Assembly: GCA_003556865.1 (NCBI GenBank)
Contig: PWQF01000119.1
Coordinates: forward strand, 1-6,252
Source of the DNA: Elusimicrobiota bacterium
Lineage (GTDB): Bacteria > CG03 > SLGR01 > PWQF01
Direction: 5' to 3'
DNA length: 6,252 nt
Below are positions 5,624 through 6,252 of this stretch, piece by piece (within the stretch, counting starts at the first letter, position 1; every line of letters begins with the position of its first letter). Under the pieces are notes generated by a model. That model did no database searches, was not told the DNA's origin, and saw only the letters and a program-made list of their open reading frames with translations. The position numbers and the translations under genes were made by a program.

Positions 5624-6252
5624 GCGGTAAAGATAAAGAAAATAATATAACTGAAATACCCATAGGACCTTATCATCCTTTACAGGAAGAGCCGGAGTTT
5701 TTCCGGCTCCGGGTTGAGGGTGAGAAGGTGGTGGGACTGGATATAGAAATCGGCTACAATCACAGGGGTATTGAAAAACTGGCTGAAACCAAGCATTACG
5801 ACCAGGTTCTTTTTCTTGTTGAAAGGATATGCGGCATATGCTCTACATCACATCCCTTTGCCTATGTAAATGCAATAGAGGAGATCTGCGGACTGGATAT
5901 ACCCGAACGGGCAAAATATATAAGAAGTATTGTCGGAGAGATGGAAAGAATACATTCCCATCTTCTCTGGCTGGGCCTGGCCGGCCATTTCCTGGGTTAT
6001 AATACAGTATGGATGTGGTGCTGGAAATACAGGGAGCCCCTCCTGGAGCTCTGTGAAAAGATATTCGGCAACCGCCAGCACTATGCTATGATGAAGATCG
6101 GGGGGGTAAGAAGGGATATCAGCGATGAGCAGGCAAAAGAACTTAAAAAAGGTGTGGATGAACTGCTTCCCAAGCTGGATATGCTGACAAAAGCCATAGA
6201 AGATGATCCCCTTCTGCGGGCCCGGCTTAAGATTGCCGGTACTCTTCCCCGC
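5620..6252 (+). CDS. echE: EchE/NuoD-like [NiFe] hydrogenase large (catalytic) subunit, 3'-partial
   Basis: The first 211 residues of the catalytic subunit are present; the frame is open to the window end. IPIGPYHPLQEEPEFF (13-28), IGYNHRGIEKLAE (44-56) and GEMERIHSHLLWLGLAGH (106-123) are common to the NuoD/EchE superfamily. The deciding feature is ERICGICSTSHP (68-79): Cys71 and Cys74 are the N-terminal (L1) pair that binds the Ni-Fe centre, with His78 following. Complex I NuoD lacks these Cys, so this is a true [NiFe] hydrogenase and not a complex I relic. The C-terminal (L2) CxxC pair and any maturation cleavage site fall outside the window. The ATG forms ATGA with the echD stop and has GAGG (5611-5614) 5 nt upstream. 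Reaction: reversible 2H+ + 2e- = H2 on the cytoplasmic side of the membrane. The sub-clade within group 4 needs a tree of the full protein. Confidence 0.95.
   Translation, partial: MSGKDKENNITEIPIGPYHPLQEEPEFFRLRVEGEKVVGLDIEIGYNHRGIEKLAETKHYDQVLFLVERICGICSTSHPFAYVNAIEEICGLDIPERAKYIRSIVGEMERIHSHLLWLGLAGHFLGYNTVWMWCWKYREPLLELCEKIFGNRQHYAMMKIGGVRRDISDEQAKELKKGVDELLPKLDMLTKAIEDDPLLRARLKIAGTLPR

Noticed and set aside
5848..6081. 77-codon minus-strand open frame within echE
   Set aside because: It is antisense to a strongly conserved catalytic subunit that is open to the window end, so this is a shadow.
3850..6252. Complex I (Nuo) fragment
   Set aside because: The large subunit has the ICGIC nickel-binding pair, the small subunit has the CxxC of hydrogenases, and the NuoC-like subunit is short, so this is an Ech-like hydrogenase.

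Overview
The window reads as an anaerobic, probably fermentative or H2-cycling bacterium. It carries a Rex redox repressor (a bacterial family), and directly behind it an operon for a membrane-bound, energy-converting (group 4, Ech-like) [NiFe] hydrogenase. Codon use favours ATA for Ile (12 of 19 Ile codons in the hydrogenase large-subunit fragment) and AGG/AGA for Arg, which is unlike common model bacteria. The phylum cannot be assigned from the sequence alone.

Layout, all on the + strand: (1) 3-932, the 3'-terminal part of a cation:proton antiporter gene, cut by the window start. (2) 933-1005, a short intergenic region with a sigma70-like promoter, a ribosome binding site and a near-perfect Rex operator that ends at the rex ATG. 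(3) rex. (4) hydB-like and hydG-like genes, an iron-sulfur plus flavin 'diaphorase' pair as in Pyrococcus sulfhydrogenase or AsrA/AsrB. (5) A polyferredoxin of the HycB/CooF type. (6) echB-, echC-, echD- and echE-like genes (NuoH-, NuoB-, NuoC- and NuoD-like). The last runs off the window end with its N-terminal Ni-binding motif intact. Every junction from rex to echE overlaps, so eight genes form one tightly coupled operon.

Inferred working model: HydG (FAD, NAD(P)H site, [2Fe-2S]) exchanges electrons with NAD(P)H. HydB and the polyferredoxin carry them along an Fe-S chain to the EchC cluster and then to the Ni-Fe site in EchE, and the EchB membrane protein couples this to ion movement. Rex, sensing NADH/NAD+, would switch the operon on when NADH accumulates. 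This differs from classical Ech, which uses ferredoxin directly and has a NuoL-like EchA subunit at the head of its operon. Here the HydB-HydG-ferredoxin cassette stands in that place and no NuoL-like gene is visible. The most interesting points are this hybrid architecture, the Rex operator lying in the rex translation start region, and a polyferredoxin that seems to have cleanly lost one of four clusters.
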